From: Bacteroidetes bacterium GWF2_38_335
GTDB lineage: Bacteria > Bacteroidota > Bacteroidia > Bacteroidales > GWF2-38-335
Reading direction: 5' to 3'
Assembly (NCBI GenBank): GCA_001769535.1
Contig: MEOH01000006.1
Location: 62,001-126,000, forward strand
Length of the DNA stretch: 64,000 bases
Both the position numbers and the translations under genes were made by a program. The notes under the pieces are model-generated. The model had not been told where the DNA came from. It did no database searches and saw nothing but the letters and a program-made list of their open reading frames with translations. Positions within the stretch are counted from its first letter, which is position 1. Each line of letters starts with the position of its first letter. This document shows positions 53,179-61,481 of the stretch, one piece after another.

Positions 53179-53820
53179 TCATTTTTTTCTGATCAGGTTT
53201 AACCCGTCGCGCATGGGAAGGATGATATTCTCTACTCTGATATCACTATTAATCAACGTGTTAAACTCTCTAATTCCTTTGGTAAAATAATCGTTGTCCC
53301 TGATTTTTTTCTCAATAACTTTTCCGCTCCAGAGCACATTATCGGCAAGGATAAACCCGCCTGGTTTCACTTTTTCAAAAATCAATTTATAATATTCGCA
53401 ATACTGATCTTTTTCTCCGTCGATAAAAACAAGGTCAAACTGTTCGTTAAGCTCCGGAATTACTTTTAGCGCATCACCGATAAGCAGGTTAATCCTTTTC
53501 TCCACTCCGGCCTTTTTAAAATACCCTCTGATAAAATCTTCCAGTTCATCATTGATTTCAATGGTTGTCAGTTTTCCTTGATCAGACAGTCCACGTGCAA
53601 TTGAAATGGCCGAATAACCGGTATAAGTGCCAATTTCTAAAACTTGCGAAGGGTTTATCATCCTTACAAGGAACTCCAGCAACTTGCCTTGCTCATGTCC
53701 CGAAACCATTCGTGGATGATAAATTTTCACATGGGTTTGCCTGTGCAGGTCTGCCAATACTTCATCTTCGGGGCAGGAATGATCAAGAATGTATTTTTCG
53801 AGTTCGCTGTTTAAGTCCAT
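53179..53820 (-). CDS. class I O-methyltransferase (CCoAOMT-like)
   Basis: 213 residues from the ATG at 53820; a Met at 53841 is in frame but adds seven residues. SAM-binding motif I is VLEIGTYTGYSAISIA, the catalytic metal region FIDGEKDQYCEYY, and ADNVLWSGKV follows, as in bacterial family 3 O-methyltransferases (TrmR/caffeoyl-CoA type). Bacterial members methylate small catechols or, as in TrmR, tRNA wobble hydroxyuridine. It lies 41-52 bases from its co-oriented neighbours, so an operon from the M16 peptidase to the ECF sigma is possible. Confidence 0.9.
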   Translation of the reverse strand: MDLNSELEKYILDHSCPEDEVLADLHRQTHVKIYHPRMVSGHEQGKLLEFLVRMINPSQVLEIGTYTGYSAISIARGLSDQGKLTTIEINDELEDFIRGYFKKAGVEKRINLLIGDALKVIPELNEQFDLVFIDGEKDQYCEYYKLIFEKVKPGGFILADNVLWSGKVIEKKIRDNDYFTKGIREFNTLINSDIRVENIILPMRDGLNLIRKK

Positions 53821-53871
53821 TTCATTAAAATTTAAAAACAATGTAACTCATGCTCAGGTATGGGTAATCAA

Positions 53872-55095
53872 TTACTTTTTATAAATTAATACCGACATTT
53901 GATTATCGTCTAAAATCAAATTAGCTGTTTCAATAAGGGTTTCAGCGCTAATGGCTTCAACTTTTCTTTGGATGGTTTCCAGATCGTCCACTTTTCCAAA
54001 AATGAGATAGCTTTTTCCCAATGTGAAAAGCAGGTTTGAATGGCTGTCGGCCGAAATGGCAACCTGACCGATAATCTGATTTTTAGCTTTGTGCAGTTGA
54101 AGTGTTCCCATTTTTTTGGTTTTAATCAGCTTCAATTCTTTGTTGATTAATTCCATTGACCGGTCCAGATTGTCAGGATCGGTGCCAAAATAAATCGAAA
54201 ACAATCCACAGTCGCGGTAGGGTTCATAATTTGATTCAACATTGTACACAAAGCCATATTTTTCACGAAGCACCAGATTCAGTCTTGAATTTAGTCCGGG
54301 ACCACCAAGAATATTATTAAGCATGACCATGCTCAGCCGGTTTTTGTCCATGATGCTGAAAGCCTCATTTCCCATTATGCAGTGCGACTGAAAGGTATTT
54401 TTTTTGACAGTTTTTACAATCTTTGAATAAACCGGTTTATTAAGTCCCGAAGTTTTTTTTCTGTTTTCAGGAACTGTAGAAAAGTATTTGGAGAAAATCT
54501 TTACCAGTTTTTCAAAATTTATATTTCCTACGGAACAAAATACCATCTGGTCAGTATGGTAATTGCGCTGCATAAATTCCTGAATATGTGATTTTTTGAA
54601 AGATTTTAACGATTTTTTTGTTCCAAGGATATTTCTCCCCAGGGGATGGTTTGGATAGACAAACTCTTCAAAGTCGTCAAAAATTTGTTCGGCAGGTGAA
54701 TCTTTATAGGAATTTATCTCATCAACAATAACTGTTTTTTCTTTTTCAAGCTCCTTTTGTGGAAATACAGAATTAAAAAGAATATCAGAAATCAGGTCGA
54801 TGGTACGCTCATAATAATTATGCATGAAAGTAGCGTACAGACAGGTTTTTTCTTTGGTGGTATAGGCATCAATATCGCCTCCCACATCTTCCATCCGGCT
54901 TAAAATATGATATGCTTTTCTGCGCTTGGTTCCTTTAAAAATAACGTGTTCGATGAAATGTGCAATTCCATGTTCATCTTCATTTTCATCGCGTGTGCCG
55001 GCATTGATGATCATTCCTGCATAAGCTACTGTATTTGGCACAGGGAGGTGAATCAGCCGGATACCGTTATCAAGTTCAAAGGTTTTGTATTCCAT
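53872..55095 (-). CDS. M16-family zinc peptidase
   Basis: 407 residues. HFIEHVIFKGT has the inverted zinc motif HxxEH (about residue 46), and the third ligand is the Glu of the downstream ELEKEKTVIVDEINSYKD helix. The C-terminal half-domain holds GLNSRLNLVLREKYGFVYNV, which carries the Arg/Tyr used by the partner domain. Length matches single-unit pitrilysin/processing-peptidase types of Bacteroidota. No signal peptide, so probably cytoplasmic. Confidence 0.94.
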   Translation of the reverse strand: MEYKTFELDNGIRLIHLPVPNTVAYAGMIINAGTRDENEDEHGIAHFIEHVIFKGTKRRKAYHILSRMEDVGGDIDAYTTKEKTCLYATFMHNYYERTIDLISDILFNSVFPQKELEKEKTVIVDEINSYKDSPAEQIFDDFEEFVYPNHPLGRNILGTKKSLKSFKKSHIQEFMQRNYHTDQMVFCSVGNINFEKLVKIFSKYFSTVPENRKKTSGLNKPVYSKIVKTVKKNTFQSHCIMGNEAFSIMDKNRLSMVMLNNILGGPGLNSRLNLVLREKYGFVYNVESNYEPYRDCGLFSIYFGTDPDNLDRSMELINKELKLIKTKKMGTLQLHKAKNQIIGQVAISADSHSNLLFTLGKSYLIFGKVDDLETIQRKVEAISAETLIETANLILDDNQMSVLIYKK

Positions 55096-55128
55096 ACAAT
55101 TGTTTAAAAGACAAAACTAATAAAATTA

Positions 55129-55171
55129 ATTATGAGTTATGGTTATAAGTTATAAGTTATGGGTTATGAGT
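55129..55171. repeat. 7-bp tandem repeat (AGTTATG family)
   Basis: About six imperfect copies of AGTTATG or GGTTATG in tandem. The 487-base gap 55096-55582 contains no gene and consists of this array, a covarying hairpin, the 104-bp repeat and a second array. The other family members lie at 55508, 59716 and 59968. Confidence 0.75.
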
Positions 55172-55234
55172 TATGGGTTGGGGGGAAGCCGGAAGACGGA
55201 AGTTGAATTAACTCCTTATTTTACATCGAATAAA

Positions 55235-55279
55235 TGGCCTGACCACCTATGCTGAAACTTCGGTGGTTAAATAAGGCCA
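55235..55279. repeat. conserved hairpin, copy 1
   Basis: TGGCCT (55235-55240) pairs with AGGCCA (55274-55279), and ACCACC (55242-55247) with GGTGGT (55262-55267). The related hairpin at 58144-58185 has ACCTCC with GGAGGT, a compensated change. Confidence 0.7.
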
Positions 55280-55394
55280 GGTAAATTCAACCCCGGCTTT
55301 GTGCCTCCCTTCGGTTGCCGAAGGTTTATCTTAAGACTTGCCGTAGGTGAAACGCTTAAGCTTCAGCGACAAGCGGTCAAGCAGGGGATTTAAT

Positions 55395-55498
55395 AAGCCT
55401 GTAGGGCTTAAATTATGGTAGCCCCGGGCAATTGCCCGGGGGCCCGCCGGCCATGAACACATTAGAACGAAAAACCCCATTCCGGCGGAAATGAATGA
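55395..55498. repeat. 104-bp dispersed repeat, copy 1
   Basis: It starts AAGCCTGTAGGGCTTAAATT, contains the palindrome CCCGGGCAATTGCCCGGG and arms CCGCCGG/CCGGCGG, and ends ATGAATGA. The copy at 58209-58312 differs at five positions and has the same length. Too short for a transposase; it may be a MITE-like element. Confidence 0.8.
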
Positions 55499-55507
55499 GT
55501 CGGTTTG

Positions 55508-55567
55508 GTTTATGGGTTATAAGTTATGGGTTATAAGTTATGGGTTATGAGTTATGAGTTATGAGTT
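55508..55567. repeat. 7-bp tandem repeat (AGTTATG family)
   Basis: About eight copies of GGTTATA, AGTTATG and AGTTATG-like heptamers, ending 15 bases before the lpxD stop codon. Confidence 0.75.
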
Positions 55568-55582
55568 TGGGAGTTGAGGATG

Positions 55583-56632
55583 TTATTTTTTCTCAATGGT
55601 TGCTTTCAACTCAGCCAATTCACGTTCCAGTTTATTGATGGTATTTTTAAGATTGGGCAGACTTCTATAAAGCACGTATGATTTTTGATAGTCTTTAATT
55701 TCGAAAGCAGGTGAACCCTGAACGATGGCTCCCTTTTCAGTAATAGTTTTTCCAATACCTGATTGGGCAGCAATCTTTACTTCATCAGCAATTTTGATAT
55801 GGCCGATAATTCCTACCTGTCCGCCAATCATGCAATTAGCCCCAACTTTTGTTGATCCGGAGATGCCGGTTTGTGAAGCCACAACTGTATTTTCGCCTAT
55901 TTCGACATTGTGGGCTATCTGAATCAGGTTGTCAAGTTTTACGCCTTTTCTGAGTATGGTAGAACCAATAGTAGCACGGTCAATGGTTGTATTGGAACCT
56001 ATTTCCACATGATCTTCAATGATAACGTTGCCAATTTGCGGAACTTTTTTACGGTTATTATCGTCCTGTATGGCAAAGCCAAAACCATCGCCTCCAATAA
56101 TTGCACAGCTGTGGATGGTACATTGGGCACCAATTTTACAGTCGTTATAGACTTTTACTCCTGAATTTAAAACCGAACCATTTCCCACCGAAGCATTTTC
56201 ACCTATATAAACATGTGGAAAAAGACTTACATCATCACCGATAACAGCATAGGCATCAACACAGGCAAAAGGTGCAATAAAAACATTTTTACCGATAGTG
56301 GCTGTTTTATCCACAAAAGCAAGCGGGTCAATCCCTGTTCTGCGGGGTTTAGAGTTGTTATAAAACTCCAGAACCCGGGCAAAAGCTTCATAGGCATTGC
56401 GGACTTTTATCATGGTAGCTTCAACCTTTGTTTCGGGCTTAAAATCATGATTTACAAGAACAATGGAAGCGCGTGTAGAATAAATAAATTTTTCGTATTG
56501 CGGATTGGCAAGAAATGAAAGTGTACCTGGTTTTCCTTCTTCAATTTTCGAGATGTTGTTTACCTTAACAGCCGGATCTCCAATAATTTCTCCCTCTAAA
56601 AGTTCGGCAATGCTTTTCGCGCTTAATTCCAT
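55583..56632 (-). CDS. lpxD: UDP-3-O-acylglucosamine N-acyltransferase
   Basis: 349 residues from MELSAKSIAEL at 56632; two residues earlier a Met-Cys start is possible. The N-terminal domain (LEGEIIGDPAVKVNNISKIE) is followed by a left-handed beta-helix of hexapeptide repeats (e.g. IGKNVFIAPFACV, IGDDVSLFPHVYIG) with the catalytic-type His in IQIAHNVEIG. It makes the third step of lipid A synthesis. In many Bacteroidota lpxC/fabZ and lpxA follow; here only repeats follow. The HD-domain gene lies upstream. Confidence 0.96.
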   Translation of the reverse strand: MELSAKSIAELLEGEIIGDPAVKVNNISKIEEGKPGTLSFLANPQYEKFIYSTRASIVLVNHDFKPETKVEATMIKVRNAYEAFARVLEFYNNSKPRRTGIDPLAFVDKTATIGKNVFIAPFACVDAYAVIGDDVSLFPHVYIGENASVGNGSVLNSGVKVYNDCKIGAQCTIHSCAIIGGDGFGFAIQDDNNRKKVPQIGNVIIEDHVEIGSNTTIDRATIGSTILRKGVKLDNLIQIAHNVEIGENTVVASQTGISGSTKVGANCMIGGQVGIIGHIKIADEVKIAAQSGIGKTITEKGAIVQGSPAFEIKDYQKSYVLYRSLPNLKNTINKLERELAELKATIEKK

Positions 56633-56711
56633 ACACATTTATTTTTGACAAAACTATGAAAATATTTTTTTTAGTATGTCATTTTTGGTTTTTTATTTTT
56701 CTAAAATATTC

Positions 56712-57965
56712 TCAATCCAGTTTCTTGGGGTAACACATAAAATATTTTCTCACCTTTTTTGAAAGCACTGAAATATTGAGCATATCCGATGCTTCGGCAA
56801 TATCTTTCAATTCATTGTTTTTCATAAGGATGTTAATTTTTTCATCATTGGCACTGTAGGCGTAATTAGTAATGTTATCGGTAAAAACAAAGTATTTGAT
56901 TTCCTTGTCGGTGAGTGACATTTTTTCTTTGAATTCCTTCTTTTTTGCGCTGAGAACTTCTTTATTAATGGGCTCATTCTGAATCACAATTTTAAAGAGG
57001 TTTCGGTTAATCATATTGCTGCTGAGTGTTGATAACACCTTGTCGGGATGGTTTACCCATACTTTAATTGCCGACATGATGTCGTAATCGTCGAGGTTTG
57101 CATACAGATCGAGCAGCGTATGGTCGCCAAGTACTTTTTTATCATTTTTAAAGTCATCGGCACAAACATCATTGCTGAGAAAATACTGTAATGCCGGGGT
57201 GGCAAAAAGCATTTCGCCCTTTTCACTGAGTTCCTTTGCCCTGAGCAATGTTTTCACCAGAAGCTGTTCGGCCGAAAGAACCGTTTTATGAAGATACACC
57301 TGCCAGTACATCAGTCGGCGGGCAATCAGGAATTTTTCAATGGAGTAAATGCCTTTAGATTCAACCACCAGTTCATCGTTAACAATATCGAGCATCTTAA
57401 TGATGCGGTCAGAACCGATTACTCCTTCAGAAACACCTGAGAAAAAGGAATCCCTTCGCAGGTAATCAAGCCGGTCCACATCAAGTTGTCCGGATACCAG
57501 TTGATGCAGGAATTTTTTATGATATTCGTTTTTAAAAATTTTAATGGCCAAATCGAGTTTTCCCTTATATTTTTTATTCAGCTTGTCCATAAACAACAAT
57601 GAAAGATCTTCATGCGTCACATTTTTAACAATGGTAAACTCCAGCGCATGAGAAAAAGGTCCGTGTCCAATATCATGAAGCAGAATGGCCAGCATGGCGG
57701 CATTTTCTTCCTTTTCAGTGATAACATGACCTTTTGACCTGATGATATTAATTACCGTGCTCATGAGGTGCATGGCTCCAATGGCGTGTTGAAAACGGGT
57801 ATGGTAGGCCCCCGGGTAAACCAGATAGGTTAGTCCGAGTTGCTTTATTCTTCTGAGTCGCTGAAAATATGAATTTTCGATGATTTCATAAATCAATCCC
57901 GAAGGAATGTCAATAAATCCGTAAACAGGATCGTTCATTATTTTTCTTTTGTTCGGAGCCGCCAT
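56712..57965 (-). CDS. HD-domain dNTPase-like phosphohydrolase
   Basis: 417 residues. HTRFQHAIGAMHL, the AILLHDIGHGPFSHALEF HD pair and QLDVDRLDYLRRDSFFSG are the signature of dGTPase/SAMHD1-like HD proteins. Starts with MAAPNKRKIMNDPVYGF, which precedes the FIDIPSGLIYEII helix typical for the family. In Bacteroidota such genes often stand directly upstream of lpxD, as here (80-base gap). It probably hydrolyses dNTPs or related phosphates; the exact substrate is unknown. Confidence 0.93.
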   Translation of the reverse strand: MAAPNKRKIMNDPVYGFIDIPSGLIYEIIENSYFQRLRRIKQLGLTYLVYPGAYHTRFQHAIGAMHLMSTVINIIRSKGHVITEKEENAAMLAILLHDIGHGPFSHALEFTIVKNVTHEDLSLLFMDKLNKKYKGKLDLAIKIFKNEYHKKFLHQLVSGQLDVDRLDYLRRDSFFSGVSEGVIGSDRIIKMLDIVNDELVVESKGIYSIEKFLIARRLMYWQVYLHKTVLSAEQLLVKTLLRAKELSEKGEMLFATPALQYFLSNDVCADDFKNDKKVLGDHTLLDLYANLDDYDIMSAIKVWVNHPDKVLSTLSSNMINRNLFKIVIQNEPINKEVLSAKKKEFKEKMSLTDKEIKYFVFTDNITNYAYSANDEKINILMKNNELKDIAEASDMLNISVLSKKVRKYFMCYPKKLD

Positions 57966-58017
57966 TTTTTTAAGTTAAGATTGTAAAGATAGTAAAATGT
58001 GTAGTTATGTCAAAGAA

Positions 58018-58106
58018 GTCGGGAGTTCGATGTTCGGAGTTCAGAGTTCGGTGTTCGGAGTCGGAAGTCGGAAGTCGGAAGTTGGAAGACCGAAGAGGGA
58101 AGACGG
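58018..58106. repeat. 7-bp tandem repeat (GGAAGTC family)
   Basis: Twelve or so copies of GGAGTTC, GGTGTTC, GGAAGTC and variants with period 7. The unit is unrelated to AGTTATG, but the period is the same. The gap 57966-58500 has no gene; it holds this array, the hairpin at 58144 and the 104-bp repeat, and an AT-rich rest. Confidence 0.7.
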
Positions 58107-58143
58107 AAGTATTGATCAACTCTTTAAATCCAAAAAAGCAAAC

Positions 58144-58185
58144 GGCCTGACCTCCTTTGCTTTAGTTCTGGAGGTTAAAAAGGCC
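58144..58185. repeat. conserved hairpin, copy 2
   Basis: GGCCT pairs with AGGCC and ACCTCC with GGAGGT. It has the same layout as the hairpin at 55235-55279, but the middle base pair of the inner stem is exchanged on both sides. Confidence 0.7.
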
Positions 58186-58208
58186 AGCTCAATTCCGCCC
58201 CGGCTTTT

Positions 58209-58312
58209 AAGCCTGTAGGGCTTAAATTATGGTAGCCTCGGGCAATTGCCCCGGGGCCCGCCGGCCATGAACACATTAGAACAAAAAACCCCATTCCGGC
58301 GAATATGAATGA
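58209..58312. repeat. 104-bp dispersed repeat, copy 2
   Basis: Same length and end points as the copy at 55395-55498 with five substitutions. Both copies follow a GGCCTGACC hairpin, so the hairpin and the 104-bp unit probably form one larger element. Confidence 0.8.
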
Positions 58313-58500
58313 TGAATTTAATCAGAAGGTAAGTTTATAAAGTCCATCAAGTCAAAATTTCCTAAAAAGCATTGAAAACAGAGGATTTCGAATTTCGAAA
58401 ACCAGTCGGGGCATGACTTATCACTGAACCACTCAGGAGGCAACTTAAAGTCGTACCCTGACTTTCACAGACTTTAAACTTTTTTACCGATATTTGCCAA

Positions 58501-58839
58501 ATGAAATTCTTGCTTGCCATATTGAAAACAACTTTTTACATGCTGATGATATATATGTCATTGGTAGTGATATATCTGGCGGTTTTGGTTTTGGTCGATC
58601 CGGCAGGAGGTTTCTGGGGTTTTATTGTTAATGCTGTTTCTTTTCTGATGAATAATATTTTTTCATACCCATTAAAAATTGCCAATCCCGATTATCCTTT
58701 TTTCTGGGAGGTAAATAGTATTTCAACGGCTACAGTTTTGATTTTTTCGTTTGGAAATGCACTCATACAATCATTGATAGTGGTGTATCTGACGAAACTT
58801 TTTAAAAGAAAGGAAAAGGCAGCCTTAAAACCCGAATAA
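58501..58839 (+). CDS. small membrane protein
   Basis: 112 residues with two or three hydrophobic helices: about 4-32 (TTFYMLMIYMSLVVIYLAVL), a weaker one around 40-58, and about 75-100 (TATVLIFSFGNALIQSLIVV), and a basic end (KRKEKAALKPE). No family is recognised. The lipoprotein at 58881 follows after 41 bases on the same strand. Confidence 0.7.
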   Translation: MKFLLAILKTTFYMLMIYMSLVVIYLAVLVLVDPAGGFWGFIVNAVSFLMNNIFSYPLKIANPDYPFFWEVNSISTATVLIFSFGNALIQSLIVVYLTKLFKRKEKAALKPE

Positions 58840-58880
58840 AACATTATTGAAATAAATAGTTGCATAAAAACCTAAAAACC

Positions 58881-59168
58881 ATGAAACGAAAACTTAATTT
58901 GATTTTAGCTTTGATCTTTACTCTTTCCATTGTAATGTCATCATGCAGTATTTTTAAAAAACAACATACCTGGTCAGAGGTTGAAAGAACAGCATTTCTA
59001 GAAGCTTGTGTTGAAGGTATGAAGGAAATGCCCAATTACAATGGCGAAAAATACTGTGAATGCATGCTTGAAAAGATTGAAAAGATAACCAAGAGTGCCA
59101 TTGAAGCACAAAGCATCACCGAAACACAGATGCAGGAGATGGCTGTGGATTGTTTGAAGGGGAAATGA
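58881..59168 (+). CDS. small four-cysteine lipoprotein
   Basis: 95 residues from MKRKLNLILAL at 58881; the TTG at 58860 is rejected. Lipobox MSSC. The mature part has four Cys: EACVEG, YCECML and VDCLKG, with the pattern Cx(19)CxCx(~30)C, found in small Bacteroidota lipoproteins that bind or buffer something extracellular, but not functionally known. Hydrophilic and helical otherwise. Confidence 0.75.
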   Translation: MKRKLNLILALIFTLSIVMSSCSIFKKQHTWSEVERTAFLEACVEGMKEMPNYNGEKYCECMLEKIEKITKSAIEAQSITETQMQEMAVDCLKGK

Positions 59169-59235
59169 TTATAAAACAGAAAGACACCACCGGTTGCCCG
59201 GAGATGCCTTTCATAACCCCTAAACTATTATGAAA

Positions 59236-59691
59236 CTACAACGACGCTAATAGCCTTTTTACAATGTCGGCAACCATTTTGCCGTCGGCCTTTCCGGCCA
59301 GTTGTTGGTTGGCTGCGCCCATTACTTTTCCCATTTCTTTCTGGGAAGTGGCACCAACCCGGGCAATAACCTGTTTGATGATATTCTCAACTTCGGCTTC
59401 GCCCATTTGTTCGGGAAGGAATTTTGAAATAACCTTTGCCTCGAATTCCTCTTTTTCTGAAAGATCAGTCCGGTTAGCCGCTTTATACAGTTCGGCCGAT
59501 TCTTTTCTTTGCTTAACCAGCTTTTTGAGCAGGGTCATTTCCTGTTCTTCGGTAAGCTGGTCTGAACCACCTTTTTCGGTTTTGGCAAGAATGATGGCTC
59601 CTTTTATTGCCCTCAGAGCCTCCATGGTTGCTTTGTCCTGAGCTTTCATTGCATCTTTCAGCTCAGCCATTATTTTTATTTCTAAACTCAT
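59236..59691 (-). CDS. GatB/YqeY domain protein
   Basis: 151 residues, the usual length. It begins MSLEIKIMAELKDAMKAQDK and continues with TMEALRAIKGAIILAKTE and FLPEQMGEAEVENII, ending GKMVADIVKRLL, which are hallmark segments of the YqeY family, related to the tail domain of amidotransferase subunit GatB. It binds tRNA in GatB; alone its role is unclear. It follows ftsZ on the same strand across a repeat-filled 337-base gap. Confidence 0.95.
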   Translation of the reverse strand: MSLEIKIMAELKDAMKAQDKATMEALRAIKGAIILAKTEKGGSDQLTEEQEMTLLKKLVKQRKESAELYKAANRTDLSEKEEFEAKVISKFLPEQMGEAEVENIIKQVIARVGATSQKEMGKVMGAANQQLAGKADGKMVADIVKRLLASL

Positions 59692-59715
59692 AATTATTTA
59701 ATTTTAAAGGTTTCA

Positions 59716-59770
59716 CAACCCATAACTTATAACTTATAACTTATAACCTATAACCTATAACCCATAACCC
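59716..59770. repeat. 7-bp tandem repeat (AGTTATG family, inverse)
   Basis: About seven copies of CATAACT, TATAACT or TATAACC, the reverse complement of the arrays at 55129 and 55508. The gap 59692-60028 is made of this, a GC palindrome and the array at 59968. Confidence 0.75.
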
Positions 59771-59788
59771 CAACACCCTCTTTCCTTT

Positions 59789-59838
59789 CCGCCGGAACAG
59801 TATTCTTCGTTATTTAGATTTCATGGCCGGCGGTTTTT
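59789..59838. repeat. GC palindrome related to the 104-bp repeat
   Basis: CCGCCGG (59789-59795) and CCGGCGG (59827-59833) enclose 31 bases, followed by TTTTT. Parts match the inverse of the 104-bp repeat (TTCATGGCCGGCGG). It looks like a diverged inverted copy. Confidence 0.55.
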
Positions 59839-59967
59839 ATCTTACCGATTCAAACACCCCGGATTTCATCCGGGACTATTGTTATTCAACTCCTCCAGAG
59901 TTGCAATGCCCCAAACCCGAAACCAGAAACAAAAAGAACCCCCCCAAACCTCAACCTCCCAACTCCC

Positions 59968-60023
59968 AACTCATAACTCATAACTCATAACTCATAACTC
60001 ATAACTCATAACTCATAACTCAT
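59968..60023. repeat. eight perfect AACTCAT heptamers
   Basis: Eight exact copies of AACTCAT in tandem, ending five bases before the ftsZ stop codon. Perfect copies suggest recent expansion. Confidence 0.85.
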
Positions 60024-60028
60024 AACCC

Positions 60029-61456
60029 CTAATCCACCTTATCATGGATATAAGGATTATTCGGACTCAATCTGATACCATCATTCTCATCAGATTTCAA
60101 AGTATACCTCGAAATGTCAGATTCATCGGAAGAAGTTCTGTTGTCAAGATCCACATTGCGGCGCTTGTAAGCAGGTACATTCTCAATGCGGTTAATTTCG
60201 TCTGTATCTTCTATTTCACTCAGTTTTTTGTTTTCTGTAGAACTTTTCTGAACTGTGTTCAAACGTTCTTCATTGGTTGTGCGGCTGTTTTCCTTGCCTT
60301 TTGATTCGTAGTACTGACTGAATGATTCATGTTTGACATCGCCACGTTTGGGGTCAAAATTGAATGACTGTTGGGTAATTGGTGGCGGAGTAGGTTTCCT
60401 GAACTCAACAGTATTTGGTTTTTCGCCAAACACAACCACTTCTTTTTGGTTTTTTTCGCTGCGGGCAAGCAGTTCGGGTATGCTTCCGGAACCAAATCCG
60501 GTTGCAATGATGGTGACCGAAATTTTGTCGCCGAGTGATTCATCTGTGCCGTTACCCCAGATTATATCTGCATTTGAACCGGCTGCATTTTGTACAAAGT
60601 CGGTTATTTCTCCTATTTCATCCATGGTTACCTCTTCAGTTCCCGAGGTGATGTTAAGCAGGATATTCCTTGAGCCGGTAATATCATTATTATTCAGAAG
60701 CGGTGAGGTAAGTGCTTCCTGGATGGCAATAATAGCCCTGTTTTCGCCACTGGCTGTAGCTGCTCCCATAATGGATACTCCTGAATTGAACATGACGGTG
60801 TGGACATCTGCAAAGTCAACATTTATGTATCCGTGCACGGTAATGATTTCGGCTATGCCTTTGGCAGCCATTGTCAAAACGTTGTCGGCTTTGGCAAATG
60901 CATCGGTCAGCTTAAGGTCACCATAAATTTCTCTTAATTTCTCATTGTTAATGACAAGCAATGAGTCCACATTTTCCTTCAGTTCTTCAATACCCAGCAA
61001 TGCCTGATTAATCCTGCGGGTACCTTCGAAGCGGAAGGGAATGGTAACGATGCCAACGGTAAGGATGTTCATTTCGCGGGCCACCTGTGCAATAACCGGG
61101 GCAGCACCTGTTCCGGTTCCGCCGCCCATGCCTGCAGTAATAAACACCATTTTAGTATTGTTGGCAAGGACTCTTTTCACTTCATCGATATTTTCAATGG
61201 CTGCCTGTCTTCCCTGGTCGGGTTTGTTTCCTGCTCCACGGCCTTCGGTAAGTGATGACCCAAGCTGGATTTTAATAGGTACGGGACTAATGACCAGTGC
61301 CTGTGCATCGGTGTTGCATACAACAAAGTTTACATCTTTTATTCCCTGTCGGAACATATGGTTCACGGCATTACTGCCACCACCTCCGACGCCAATCACC
61401 TTAATGATCGAGTTTTCGTCGGTGGGCATGTTAAAATCAATTAATTCTTCGTTCAT
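60029..61456 (-). CDS. ftsZ: cell division protein FtsZ
   Basis: 475 residues, longer than most FtsZ because of a variable tail. The GTP-binding core (about 1-315) has VGGGGSNAVNHM, the tubulin signature GGGTGTGAAPV and the T7 loop NVDFADVHTVM. The linker (about 330-465) is charged and Q/N/E-rich, and the tail lacks the usual conserved end, reading NPYIHDKVD. It polymerises into the Z ring. The gene follows ftsA (25 bases). A heptamer array abuts its stop. Confidence 0.98.
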   Translation of the reverse strand: MNEELIDFNMPTDENSIIKVIGVGGGGSNAVNHMFRQGIKDVNFVVCNTDAQALVISPVPIKIQLGSSLTEGRGAGNKPDQGRQAAIENIDEVKRVLANNTKMVFITAGMGGGTGTGAAPVIAQVAREMNILTVGIVTIPFRFEGTRRINQALLGIEELKENVDSLLVINNEKLREIYGDLKLTDAFAKADNVLTMAAKGIAEIITVHGYINVDFADVHTVMFNSGVSIMGAATASGENRAIIAIQEALTSPLLNNNDITGSRNILLNITSGTEEVTMDEIGEITDFVQNAAGSNADIIWGNGTDESLGDKISVTIIATGFGSGSIPELLARSEKNQKEVVVFGEKPNTVEFRKPTPPPITQQSFNFDPKRGDVKHESFSQYYESKGKENSRTTNEERLNTVQKSSTENKKLSEIEDTDEINRIENVPAYKRRNVDLDNRTSSDESDISRYTLKSDENDGIRLSPNNPYIHDKVD

Positions 61457-61481
61457 GATATTTAGTTTTTGGGGTTATTTT

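Noticed and set aside
57997..58218. 73-residue + strand frame
   Set aside because: It is the translation of the GGAAGTC satellite and repeat hairpin, not a protein-like sequence.
59968..60023. Regular repeat array as a CRISPR
   Set aside because: Units are 7 bp with no spacers, and no cas gene is in the window; it is a simple tandem repeat.
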